Assembly: GCA_024275815.1 (NCBI GenBank)
Contig: JAJRYI010000029.1
Span: forward strand, 1 to 9,660
DNA: 9,660 nt
Direction: 5' to 3'
Source of the DNA: Actinomycetes bacterium
GTDB taxonomy: Bacteria; Actinomycetota; Acidimicrobiia; Spongiisociales; UBA5794
Made by a program: the position numbers and the translations under genes. The stretch's first letter is position 1, and each line of letters opens with the position of its first letter. Shown one piece after another: positions 1 through 6,144 of this stretch. A model generated the notes under the pieces. The model saw only the letters and a program-made list of their open reading frames with translations. It ran no database searches and was not told where the DNA came from.

Positions 1-96
1 ACGGGCTCGTCTTCGAGCGAGGGGGGACCGCGAGCCTGCGGGCCCGGTACGCGAGGACGCGGATCGGCCGTTCGCGTGACCGATCCACCGTCGAGC
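1..96. other. Window-edge stretch, no gene assignable
   Basis: This is the sequence beyond the nucS stop codon. Three readings stay open to the edge. A plus frame ends at a TGA at 77-79, which would be the tail of a convergent gene. A second plus frame has high third-position GC but runs about 100 bases into nucS before stopping at 201-203. A minus GTG at 86-88 would begin a very basic peptide. None has a recognisable motif. A 7-bp inverted repeat (61-67 with 80-86) has no T-run beside it. Confidence 0.2.
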
Positions 97-756
97 TCAG
101 AACAGCTTCATCACGTCCGAGTCGACGCCTCGGAGAGCGTCATAGTCGACTTCGAGCCAGCCGATTCCACGGTCCTGGCACAAGACCCGAGCTTGGGGCT
201 TGACGATCTGAGCGGCGAAGACTCCCCGAACGGGGGCCAGGCGCGAGTCCCTGTTGAGGAAGTCCAGATATCTGGTGAGCTGTTCGACGCCGTCGATCTC
301 GCCGCGGCGCTTGATCTCGACGGCGATCGTGGCACCGTGCGCGTCCCTGCACAGGAGATCTACCGGCCCGATCGGTGTGGGGTACTCCCGACGGATCAAC
401 TCCACACCCTCCCCGAACGTCTCGGGACGCTCGGCGAGCAATCTCTGAAGCTCGAGCTCGACACCGTCCTTGACCAACCCCGGATCCTCACCCATCTCGT
501 GGGCGGTCTCGAAGTGAACGTCGGCGAACTCGATGATCAGCTTCTCGCCCTTCGGGTTGACCACGACCCAGGTATCGCCGTCATCGCTCAGGGTGTTGGG
601 TGCGTTCATCCAGTTCAGCGGTTTGTAGGCCCCGCCGTCGGCGTGAATGGCGACGCATCCATCGGCTTTGACCATCACGAGGCGTGTCGCCATCGGTAGG
701 TACGCGTTGAGACGTCCCTCGTAGCGAACAGTGCAGTCTGCGATCCGGATCCTCAT
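97..756 (-). CDS. nucS: NucS mismatch-specific endonuclease
   Basis: NucS (also EndoMS) is known to cut both strands at certain mismatches and starts a MutS/MutL-independent mismatch repair in archaea and many Actinobacteria. The 219-residue product has normal length. The N-terminal DNA-binding/dimerisation half includes LPMATRLVMVKADG (20-33) and AYKPLNW (43-49). The RecB-like nuclease core shows D133 in GPVDLL, E147 and K149 in VEIKRR, and Q159 in GVEQL, matching the family's D-E-K metal-binding and catalytic set. The extreme C-terminus, MKLF, fits the hydrophobic tail by which NucS binds the sliding clamp. The ATG start agrees with the family N-terminus. It has no good Shine-Dalgarno sequence; TAGTCT lies 8 bases upstream, so it may be leaderless or be read through from sufB, which ends 41 bases upstream. 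The family call is firm; activity is inferred from retained residues. Confidence 0.95.
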   Translation of the reverse strand: MRIRIADCTVRYEGRLNAYLPMATRLVMVKADGCVAIHADGGAYKPLNWMNAPNTLSDDGDTWVVVNPKGEKLIIEFADVHFETAHEMGEDPGLVKDGVELELQRLLAERPETFGEGVELIRREYPTPIGPVDLLCRDAHGATIAVEIKRRGEIDGVEQLTRYLDFLNRDSRLAPVRGVFAAQIVKPQARVLCQDRGIGWLEVDYDALRGVDSDVMKLF

Positions 757-764
757 CGTCCGAG

Positions 765-770
765 AGACTA
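765..770 (-). promoter_or_regulatory. Possible -10 box for nucS (TAGTCT)
   Basis: On the minus strand TAGTCT is followed by 8 bases and then the nucS ATG. With no Shine-Dalgarno sequence at this start, initiation of transcription at or next to the ATG is plausible. No -35 element is convincing at the usual distance. The spacing is slightly longer than at the other such starts in this window. Confidence 0.3.
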
Positions 771-797
771 CGTGCTACGGTCGGGCAACCTCGCTGC

Positions 798-2201
798 TCA
801 ACCGATCGAGCCTTCCATCTGCAGTTCGATGAGGCGGTTCATCTCGACCGCGTACTCCATCGGGAGTTCCTTGACGATCGGCTCGATGAACCCTGCAACA
901 ACCATTGCCGTTGCCTGGGCTTCGGTGAGGCCACGGCTCATCAGGTAGAACAGCTGATCTTCACCGACCTTCGAGACGGTCGCCTCGTGGCCGATGTCGA
1001 CGTTGGACTCTTCGATCTCCATGTACGGATAGGTATCGGATCGTGAGTCCTCATCGAGCAGCAGGGCGTCGCACATGACGTAGGACTTCGCGTTCGTCGC
1101 CCCCTCCTCGACCCTGACCAGGCCGCGATACATCGAACGACCACCGCCCTTGCTGATCGACTTGGAGGTGATCAGGGACGTCGTGTTCGATGCGACGTGC
1201 ACCATCTTGGCTCCGGCGTCGAGTATCTGACCGGCGTTGGCGAACGCGATCGAGAGCACTTCACCGTGGGCACCCTCCTCCATGAGCCATACAGCCGGGT
1301 ACTTCATCGTGAGGCCGGACCCGAGGTTGCCGTCGATCCACTCCATCGTCGCGTTCTTGTACGCGGCTGCCCGCTTGGTGACGAGGTTGAGCACGTTGTT
1401 GGACCAGTTCTGGATGGTCGTGTACCGACAACGGCCACCCTCTTTGATGACGACCTCGACGACGGCGGCGTGGAGTGAGTCACTGGTGTAGGTAGGTGCC
1501 GAGCACCCCTCGACGTAGTGGCAGAACGCCCCCTCGTCGACGATGATCAGCGTCCTCTCGAACTGGCCCATGCTCTCGGCGTTGATGCGGAAGTACGCCT
1601 GAAGCGGCTCCTCGAGATGGACACCGGGTGGGATGTAGATGAACGAGCCACCGGACCACACTGCCGAGTTCAACGCGGCGAACTTGTTGTCGTTCGGCGG
1701 GATGATCGTCCCGAAGTACTCCTGGACGAGTTCGGGGTACTCGCGTACCGCCGTGTCCATGTCACAGAACAGGACACCGAGTTCCTCGAGGTCCTCACGG
1801 TTGCGGTGGTACACCACCTCGGACTCGTACTGGGCAGTGACGCCTGCGAGGAACTTGCGCTCGGCCTCTGGGATCCCGAGCTTCTCGTACGTGTCCTTGA
1901 TCGAATCCGGGACCATGTCCCAGTCCTTTTCCTGACCCTCGGTCGGCTTGATGTAGTAGTAGATGTCGTCGTAGTCGATCTCATCGAGGCGACCGCCACC
2001 TCCCCACGTCGGGGTGGGCTTCTTCAAGAACCGGCGGTACGACTTGAGCCGGAACTCGAGCATCCACTCGGGTTCCTTCTTCATCGAGGACATCGTGCGG
2101 ATAAGGTCCTCGGTGAGGCCCTTCTCCGGTTTGAAGATGTAGTCCTCTTCGTCGGACCAGCCGAGTTGATAGCTACCGAGATCGATGTCGACTGTGGTCA
2201 C
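798..2201 (-). CDS. sufB: SufB, Fe-S cluster assembly scaffold protein
   Basis: SufB is known to form the cytoplasmic SufBCD scaffold, where an iron-sulfur cluster is built on the SufB-SufD interface with the ATPase SufC and sulfur from SufS/SufU. The 467-residue product is full length. It has the family N-terminal region (FRLKSYRRFLKKP, 50-62), the entry to the beta-helix (ALNSAVWSGGSFIYIPPGV, 176-194), YVEGCSAP with C233, NLVTKRA (272-278), YRGLV (358-362), MCDALL with C377 and GHEATVSKVGEDQLFY (404-419) with H405 and E406. By alignment from memory, C233, C377 and E406 correspond to functional residues of the E. coli protein. The start is GTG, supported by GAGGAG five bases upstream. No sufC, sufD, sufS or sufR gene flanks it here, which is unusual because these genes normally cluster. 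nucS follows on the same strand. Confidence 0.96.
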   Translation of the reverse strand: MTTVDIDLGSYQLGWSDEEDYIFKPEKGLTEDLIRTMSSMKKEPEWMLEFRLKSYRRFLKKPTPTWGGGGRLDEIDYDDIYYYIKPTEGQEKDWDMVPDSIKDTYEKLGIPEAERKFLAGVTAQYESEVVYHRNREDLEELGVLFCDMDTAVREYPELVQEYFGTIIPPNDNKFAALNSAVWSGGSFIYIPPGVHLEEPLQAYFRINAESMGQFERTLIIVDEGAFCHYVEGCSAPTYTSDSLHAAVVEVVIKEGGRCRYTTIQNWSNNVLNLVTKRAAAYKNATMEWIDGNLGSGLTMKYPAVWLMEEGAHGEVLSIAFANAGQILDAGAKMVHVASNTTSLITSKSISKGGGRSMYRGLVRVEEGATNAKSYVMCDALLLDEDSRSDTYPYMEIEESNVDIGHEATVSKVGEDQLFYLMSRGLTEAQATAMVVAGFIEPIVKELPMEYAVEMNRLIELQMEGSIG

Positions 2202-2206
2202 GATGG

Positions 2207-2212
2207 CTCCTC
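2207..2212 (-). promoter_or_regulatory. Ribosome binding site deciding the sufB GTG start
   Basis: GAGGAG lies on the minus strand, separated by CCATC (five bases) from the GTG at 2199-2201. This near-ideal spacing fixes the GTG as the sufB start; the nearby ATG at 2212-2214 is in another frame. Confidence 0.75.
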
Positions 2213-2244
2213 ATGAGATTGCACTACGCGGCTAGGTGAATCTC

Positions 2245-2250
2245 AGTGTA
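2245..2250 (-). promoter_or_regulatory. Possible -10 box for sufB (TACACT)
   Basis: TACACT lies 43 bases before the sufB GTG on the minus strand, leaving room for a short leader that holds the GAGGAG site. The same hexamer occurs before two other genes in this window. No strong -35 is visible 16-18 bases further upstream. I looked for the ACACT-N5-TGTGA palindrome described for mycobacterial SufR: only the left half is present, so no SufR site is claimed. Confidence 0.35.
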
Positions 2251-2306
2251 CCGGCCCTCACGGACTGAAGAACACGATATCTCAAGGGGGTGGGTGGAGA
2301 CCTTGG

Positions 2307-2371
2307 TGCGACTCGCCCGGGTGGCTGCGAGTGGGAGTGGGGGGAAGACCGAACCACCCGGGTGAGCCGCA
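2307..2371. repeat. Imperfect 18-bp inverted repeat with alternative hairpin
   Basis: TGCGACTCGCCCGGGTGG (2307-2324) and CCACCCGGGTGAGCCGCA (2354-2371) are reverse complements at 16 of 18 positions around a 29-base loop. A competing short hairpin, ACTCGC (2311-2316) with GCGAGT (2327-2332), shares the left arm. A small CAAGG/CCTTG pair (2283-2287 with 2301-2305) sits just outside. No T-run follows either arm, so it is not a classic intrinsic terminator. It lies in the 244-base non-coding stretch between the acetyltransferase relic and sufB. It could be a dispersed palindromic element, a processed transcript end or a leader structure. Only one copy is in this window. Confidence 0.55.
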
Positions 2372-2445
2372 ACTCGTACCTCTATAACGCCGTGACCCCC
2401 AGAGATGTTCCCTGCCCAACTGTCTGATATCGGGCGAACCGGTTC

Positions 2446-2797
2446 TCAGAAGACCTGGTTGCACCACGGCGCGCTGGCGGTGCGAAAGATGCGGTGTAGC
2501 TCATCGATCGCAACGCCCTTCCTCAATCCGACCCGTGTACCGTCGAAGTTCACCGTCTGGCCGTATGTTGCAGCGCCGTACCCGAACCGTCCGTAGATGG
2601 AACTGTCCGACACCCAGAAGCCTGCGATCGGGTAGCCGTTGGTCGCTGCGTTGTCGAGGTGAACCTGCATCAGGCCGCGTTGCCGATGTGTCGGGAACAC
2701 GGTCACCGGACACGTCGTGGGAGAACCCCTCGATCAGCGCGGTGACGAATGCCGGGTACTCGGGCGGCGTCACGGGACGGATGATGAACTCGGACAT
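2446..2797 (-). pseudogene. Eis-like GNAT N-acetyltransferase, internally deleted and frameshifted
   Basis: Eis-family proteins acetylate amines of aminoglycosides or lysines and are about 400 residues long: an N-terminal GNAT domain, a second GNAT-like domain and an SCP2-like C-terminal domain. Here the ATG at 2795-2797 (AGGA seven bases upstream) starts a normal family N-terminus, MSEFIIRPVTPPEYPAFV. Near 2710-2725 homology moves to another frame with VTVFPTHRQRGL, the acetyl-CoA-binding segment, directly after FSHDV, so about 50 residues are missing. GYPIAGFWVSDSSIYGRFGYG, an Eis hallmark, follows, with probably four further residues lost just before it. After VGLRKG (about 2510-2520) the sequence jumps to LHRIF...APWCNQVF and stop, resembling the family's extreme C-terminus, implying loss of over 200 residues. 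About 117 codons remain. Function is not expected. The exact junctions, and whether the second deletion is one event, are inferred. Confidence 0.8.
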
Positions 2798-2841
2798 CAC
2801 GACGTCCTACGTGACGATGATTCGTGTTCGCAACGATTGGC

Positions 2842-2847
2842 TATGGT
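2842..2847 (+). promoter_or_regulatory. Possible -10 box for the F420 oxidoreductase (TATGGT)
   Basis: TATGGT lies 25 bases before the ATG at 2873, which would give a leader of about 19 bases containing the AAGGAG site. No convincing -35 is visible. The gene starts in a short divergent space shared with the acetyltransferase relic. Confidence 0.3.
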
Positions 2848-2861
2848 CGGAGCAGCCGACC

Positions 2862-2867
2862 AAGGAG
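2862..2867 (+). promoter_or_regulatory. Strong ribosome binding site deciding the start at 2873
   Basis: AAGGAG is followed by five bases and the ATG at 2873-2875. The reading frame is open upstream to about 2717, but that part overlaps the acetyltransferase relic and shows no family homology, so this site marks the true start. Confidence 0.85.
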
Positions 2868-2872
2868 ATTCG

Positions 2873-3658
2873 ATGGCCAACGTCCGTATCGCTGTGCAGA
2901 TCCAACCCCAACATGGCGAGTACTCAGACATCCGACGGGCCGCCGCCCAAGCAGAGGAACTCGGCGTCGACGTCATCTACAACTGGGACCACTTCTACCC
3001 GCTCTTCGGCGGGGACCCCGATCCGATCGCAGGCAAGCACTTCGAGTGCTGGACGATGCTCGGCGCGTGGGCCGAGGCGACGGAGAACATCCGCTTCGGT
3101 GCCCTCGTCACCTGCAACTCGTACCGCAACCCGCAGCTACTTGCAGACATGGCTCGCACCGTCGATGTGATCTCAGGAGGTCGCCTCATCTTCGGGATCG
3201 GCTCGGGCTGGTTCGAGAAGGACTACACCGAGTACGGCTACGAGTTCGGGACCGCGATCGGCAGACTCAAAGCGCTCGATGCGGCGCTCCCCGTGATCAA
3301 GGATCGCCTCGCAAAACTCGATCCCCCACCACTTGGCCCGCTACCTATTCTCATCGGTGGTGGCGGCGAGAAGGTCACGCTGAGGATCGTCGCCGAGCAC
3401 GCCGACATCTGGCACGGGTTCGGCGATGTCGAGACGTTCACCCACAAGTCGGGTGTCCTCGATGAGTGGTGTGCCAAGATCGGCAGAGATCCTGCCACCA
3501 TCGACCGCTCCGTCGGGATCGACCCCGACAAGATCGACCAGGCAGATGCGTACCTCGCTGCGGGTGTCGACGAGATCACGATCGGCCTCAACGGCCCGGA
3601 CTACGACTTCGCCAAGGTCACCGACTGGCTCGCCTGGCGAGACCAGGTGAACGGCTAG
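2873..3658 (+). CDS. LLM-class F420-dependent oxidoreductase
   Basis: This is a bacterial luciferase-like (TIM-barrel) flavin/deazaflavin oxidoreductase, most likely using reduced cofactor F420 for hydride transfer in the cytoplasm. The substrate cannot be told. The 261 residues lie within the family range. Visible family features are IAVQIQPQ (6-13) on the first strand, LGVDVIYNWDHFYPLFG (30-46), FGALVTCNSYRNPQLLADMA (75-94), GGRLIFGIGSGWFEKDYTEY (102-121), which is the typical cofactor-binding and GxGxG-like segment, and PILIGGGGEKVTLRIVAEHA (158-177). The start is fixed by AAGGAG at 2862-2867. It stands alone on the plus strand, divergent from the acetyltransferase relic and convergent with the PPOX gene. 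F420 rather than FMN use is inferred from the subfamily-like motifs and the actinobacterial setting. Confidence 0.9.
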   Translation: MANVRIAVQIQPQHGEYSDIRRAAAQAEELGVDVIYNWDHFYPLFGGDPDPIAGKHFECWTMLGAWAEATENIRFGALVTCNSYRNPQLLADMARTVDVISGGRLIFGIGSGWFEKDYTEYGYEFGTAIGRLKALDAALPVIKDRLAKLDPPPLGPLPILIGGGGEKVTLRIVAEHADIWHGFGDVETFTHKSGVLDEWCAKIGRDPATIDRSVGIDPDKIDQADAYLAAGVDEITIGLNGPDYDFAKVTDWLAWRDQVNG

Positions 3659-3662
3659 GCCG

Positions 3663-3680
3663 CCCCCCCCCTTCAGGGGG
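3663..3680. terminator. C/G hairpin between convergent genes, weak terminator candidate
   Basis: A run of nine C (3663-3671), then TTCA, then five G (3676-3680), forms a 5-bp all-GC stem with a tetraloop, four bases after the oxidoreductase stop and about 20 bases from the stop of the PPOX gene coming the other way. There is no T-run on either side, so termination would not follow the classic intrinsic pattern. The C9 homopolymer is also a place where sequencing length errors are likely, but it lies outside both genes. Confidence 0.35.
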
Positions 3681-3700
3681 ACAAGCGAGTCCGCCAAGGG

Positions 3701-4345
3701 CTACTTCTTGCCGTAGTTCCTCACGGATGGGGAGATGTCCACGCCCGGTTCGAGGTCGGGAGCCGGTTCGGGGGTCCCTGGCGTGACGGTCAGCGGGATC
3801 ACGCCGGCCCAGATGCCAAGACCCATGTCCTCCTCGTCGTCTCCTGGGGGCCCTGTGCGGACCTTCGCAGAGGCTTCGGCGATCTCGAGTGCGAGCAGGC
3901 GGGTACCGGCGTCCTCCTGCTCCGTCGGCTGACGGACCTCTGCCCACCGTCCGGGGAGGACGTGATCCGTGATCGCTTCGAACGCTGCCGTTCGTTCCTG
4001 GGGATCGATGACGACACGCGGCCTACCGAACACGACCACCGAGCGGTAGTTGAGCGAGTGGTGGAACGCCGATCTCGCGGCGACGATACCGTCGACGATC
4101 GTGGCCGCGACACACACGTCGGTGTCGGCCGTCGTTCGCATCATGCGTGACGCGTGCGATCCGTGGAGATAGAGCGTGCCACCGATGCGTGCATGGATCG
4201 TGGGCACGGCGACCGGACCCTGGTCGGTTGCGAACGCAATGTGACAGATCAGGGCCTCGTCGAGAACCTGATAGATCAACTCGGTGTCGTAGACGCCCCG
4301 CTCGGGGAGTCTTCTGACGGTACTGCGTTCAGATGGTGGGGCCAT
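3701..4345 (-). CDS. Pyridoxamine 5'-phosphate oxidase family (NimA-like split-barrel) flavoprotein
   Basis: This 214-residue protein has the FMN-binding split-barrel fold of the Pyridox_ox_2 group, which also holds NimA-type proteins. True pyridoxamine phosphate oxidase activity is unlikely, and members mostly lack a known substrate. Features: RGVYDTELIYQVLDEALICH (16-35), then VAVPTIHARIGGTLYLHGS (45-63) as the barrel strands, SLNYRSVVVFGRPRVV (97-112), and WAGVIPL (179-185) near the end, all typical. The C-terminal 30 residues are Pro/Glu-rich and end YGKK. I chose the ATG at 4343-4345, which fits homologues and has TACACT six bases upstream. A GTG at 4367-4369 would add eight residues and overlap the upstream ABC gene's TAG by one base. 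It is the last gene of the minus-strand cluster and could be co-transcribed or have its own leaderless start. Confidence 0.87.
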   Translation of the reverse strand: MAPPSERSTVRRLPERGVYDTELIYQVLDEALICHIAFATDQGPVAVPTIHARIGGTLYLHGSHASRMMRTTADTDVCVAATIVDGIVAARSAFHHSLNYRSVVVFGRPRVVIDPQERTAAFEAITDHVLPGRWAEVRQPTEQEDAGTRLLALEIAEASAKVRTGPPGDDEEDMGLGIWAGVIPLTVTPGTPEPAPDLEPGVDISPSVRNYGKK

Positions 4346-4351
4346 ACCGCC

Positions 4352-4357
4352 AGTGTA
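4352..4357 (-). promoter_or_regulatory. Possible -10 box giving a leaderless PPOX transcript (TACACT)
   Basis: TACACT is followed by exactly six bases and the ATG at 4345 on the minus strand, with no Shine-Dalgarno sequence. If active, it would give the PPOX gene its own transcript inside the cluster. The identical hexamer precedes the lipoprotein gene and sufB. Confidence 0.4.
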
Positions 4358-4368
4358 CCCACCGCCCA

Positions 4369-6144
4369 CTACGCGAGACCGCGCTGCCAGACCTCGACGA
4401 GCTCGGCGTAGCGTCGAGAACCGGCGATGAGTTCGTCATGGGTTCCGTCTGCTTCGATGGCGCCGCTGTCGATCAAGATGACGCGATCGGCGCGCTCGGC
4501 AGACCTGAGACGGTGGGCGATCACGATCGATGTCCTTCCCGCCAGCAACGTTGCGAGGGCCGTTTCCACCTTCTCCTCCGTCTCGGGGTCGAGGTTCGAG
4601 GTGGCCTCGTCGAGGACGATGATCGATGGATCGGCGAGGAAGGCCCGCGCGAGAGCGACGAGCTGACGCTCTCCCGCTGAGAACCGCGAACCCCGCTCGC
4701 GCACCTCGGTGTCGAGTTGGTCGGGGAGGGATCGGACCCACTGCGCGATACCCATCACCGAGAGCACCTCCCACAGCTCATCATCGCTTGCACCCGGCTT
4801 CGCATACGCGAGGTTCTCCCGGAGCGTTCCAGAGAACAGGAAGCCGTCTTGGGGTATCAACGCCATCGCTTCGAGGCGTGACCGATGAGTCAGATCCTTG
4901 AGGTCGACACCGTCGATGGTCACCCGGCCGCTGGACGGGTCGTAGAAGCGCATCGCGAGCTTGGCGAGCGTCGACTTACCTGATCCGGTCTCACCGACGA
5001 TGGCAACACGCTCGCCCTGTGCAACGGCGATGTCGATGTCGTGGAGTACCGCAACGTCGGAGTCGTATGAGAACTCGACCGAGGTGAACCCCACCTCACC
5101 TCGCACGGGCTCCGCCAGGTCGTAGGCTCCCGGGCGTTCGTCGACCTCGACCTTCTCGTCCATGAGCCCGAACAGCTTGGCGAGCGCTGCAAGGGCCGAC
5201 TGCAACAGGTTGTAGACGTTCGACAGGTTGATGATCGGCTGGAAGAACCAGTCGAGATACAGCAGGAACGCCACGAGCGTCCCGATCGTCATCGTCCCAT
5301 CGATCACCCTCGACGTTCCGATCGCCAGCGCAGACACGACGGCAACGACCCGAAGGAACGCCACGACGGGGAAGTACCACGAGATCGCTCGGGCGGCAGC
5401 CATGTTGGCGTCGAAGTGCTGCTCGTTGATGCGCCCGAACGTGGAGGCTTGTGACCCTTCCTGGGTGAACGCCTGGACGACCCTGACCCCGGTGATGCCC
5501 TCCTGGAGGGTGGCCAGCACACGCCCGATCTGTTCGCGGACCCTGTCGTAGGCCTTGCGCGCTTGACGCTGGAAGATGACCGAGACGACGAGTAGGACCG
5601 TAACGATGCCGAACACTGCAAGGGCCATCGTCAGATCGACGAGTCCCATTGCAACAGCGACCCCGACGACCGTGAGCAGGTTGCTCAGTGCCATGACGGC
5701 TCCGTCGGATGCGAACTCCTGGAGCGACTCGATGTCGGCGGTCATTCTCGAGACGAGGACCCCGCTCTTGGAGCGGGAGAAGAACCCCATGTCGAGTCGA
5801 AGCATACGCGAGAACACTCTCGAGCGAAGCTGAACGAGGTAGCGCTCCCCAACGTAGGACACGCTCCACTGAGAAAGGGCCGTAGCGAAGTACTGCACCA
5901 CGAGGAGCCCGACGTAGATTCCGGCAGCGGCGAGGATCGCCGACTTGTCACCGAGCGTGATTCCCTCGTCGATGCCGCCTCGGACCACGAGGGGGCCCAG
6001 AAGGCGAACGAGTGTCGCCGTAACGGTGGCGGAGAGGGCTCCGATGAACGGCCACCGCAGACCGTGTGAGATCCTGGCCGCGCGAACGATCAGCCGTCCG
6101 GGCTGCTCGACGCGGTAGTCACCGGCTGAGGACATGTACTTCAC
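4369..6144 (-). CDS. ABC exporter half-transporter with intact catalytic Glu and FSAGE signature
   Basis: This 591-residue fused membrane/ATPase half-transporter (type IV ABC exporter, MdlB/MsbA-like) has six predicted membrane segments at roughly 30-54, 70-92, 150-170, 172-190, 258-276 and 286-306. The ATPase domain follows from about 350. Walker A is GETGSGKST (384-392), Q-loop Q432, Walker B IIVLDE with D512 and catalytic E513, and H-loop H544. The ABC signature is FSAGE (488-492) instead of LSGGQ. In heterodimeric exporters the altered signature faces the partner's degenerate Walker site; the preceding gene has exactly that partner change. The start is GTG, overlapping the previous TGA as GTGA, with GGAGG ten bases upstream; an ATG three codons later is less well placed. 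The transported substrate is unknown, and lipid or drug export are both possible. Confidence 0.94.
   Translation of the reverse strand: MKYMSSAGDYRVEQPGRLIVRAARISHGLRWPFIGALSATVTATLVRLLGPLVVRGGIDEGITLGDKSAILAAAGIYVGLLVVQYFATALSQWSVSYVGERYLVQLRSRVFSRMLRLDMGFFSRSKSGVLVSRMTADIESLQEFASDGAVMALSNLLTVVGVAVAMGLVDLTMALAVFGIVTVLLVVSVIFQRQARKAYDRVREQIGRVLATLQEGITGVRVVQAFTQEGSQASTFGRINEQHFDANMAAARAISWYFPVVAFLRVVAVVSALAIGTSRVIDGTMTIGTLVAFLLYLDWFFQPIINLSNVYNLLQSALAALAKLFGLMDEKVEVDERPGAYDLAEPVRGEVGFTSVEFSYDSDVAVLHDIDIAVAQGERVAIVGETGSGKSTLAKLAMRFYDPSSGRVTIDGVDLKDLTHRSRLEAMALIPQDGFLFSGTLRENLAYAKPGASDDELWEVLSVMGIAQWVRSLPDQLDTEVRERGSRFSAGERQLVALARAFLADPSIIVLDEATSNLDPETEEKVETALATLLAGRTSIVIAHRLRSAERADRVILIDSGAIEADGTHDELIAGSRRYAELVEVWQRGLA

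Noticed and set aside
61..86. GGATCGG/CCGATCC hairpin as nucS terminator
   Set aside because: The stem is seven bases with a 12-base loop and no T-run on the minus strand, and it may lie within a neighbouring gene.
76..699. 207-codon plus-strand open frame opposite nucS
   Set aside because: It is fully antisense to a gene with every NucS catalytic motif. It has no family motifs and is a product of high-GC codon structure.
1518..2216. 232-codon plus-strand open frame opposite sufB
   Set aside because: It lies antisense to the conserved SufB coding sequence. Its Val/Asp/Arg/Leu-rich composition mirrors SufB codons and shows no domain.
2236..2250. SufR operator before sufB
   Set aside because: ACACT is present, but the second half five bases later is TCACC, not the TGTGA of the mycobacterial palindrome I remember.
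2282..2467. 61-codon minus-strand open frame between sufB and the acetyltransferase relic
   Set aside because: No ribosome site or homology. It reads through the inverted repeat, giving Pro/Gly/Ser-rich sequence.
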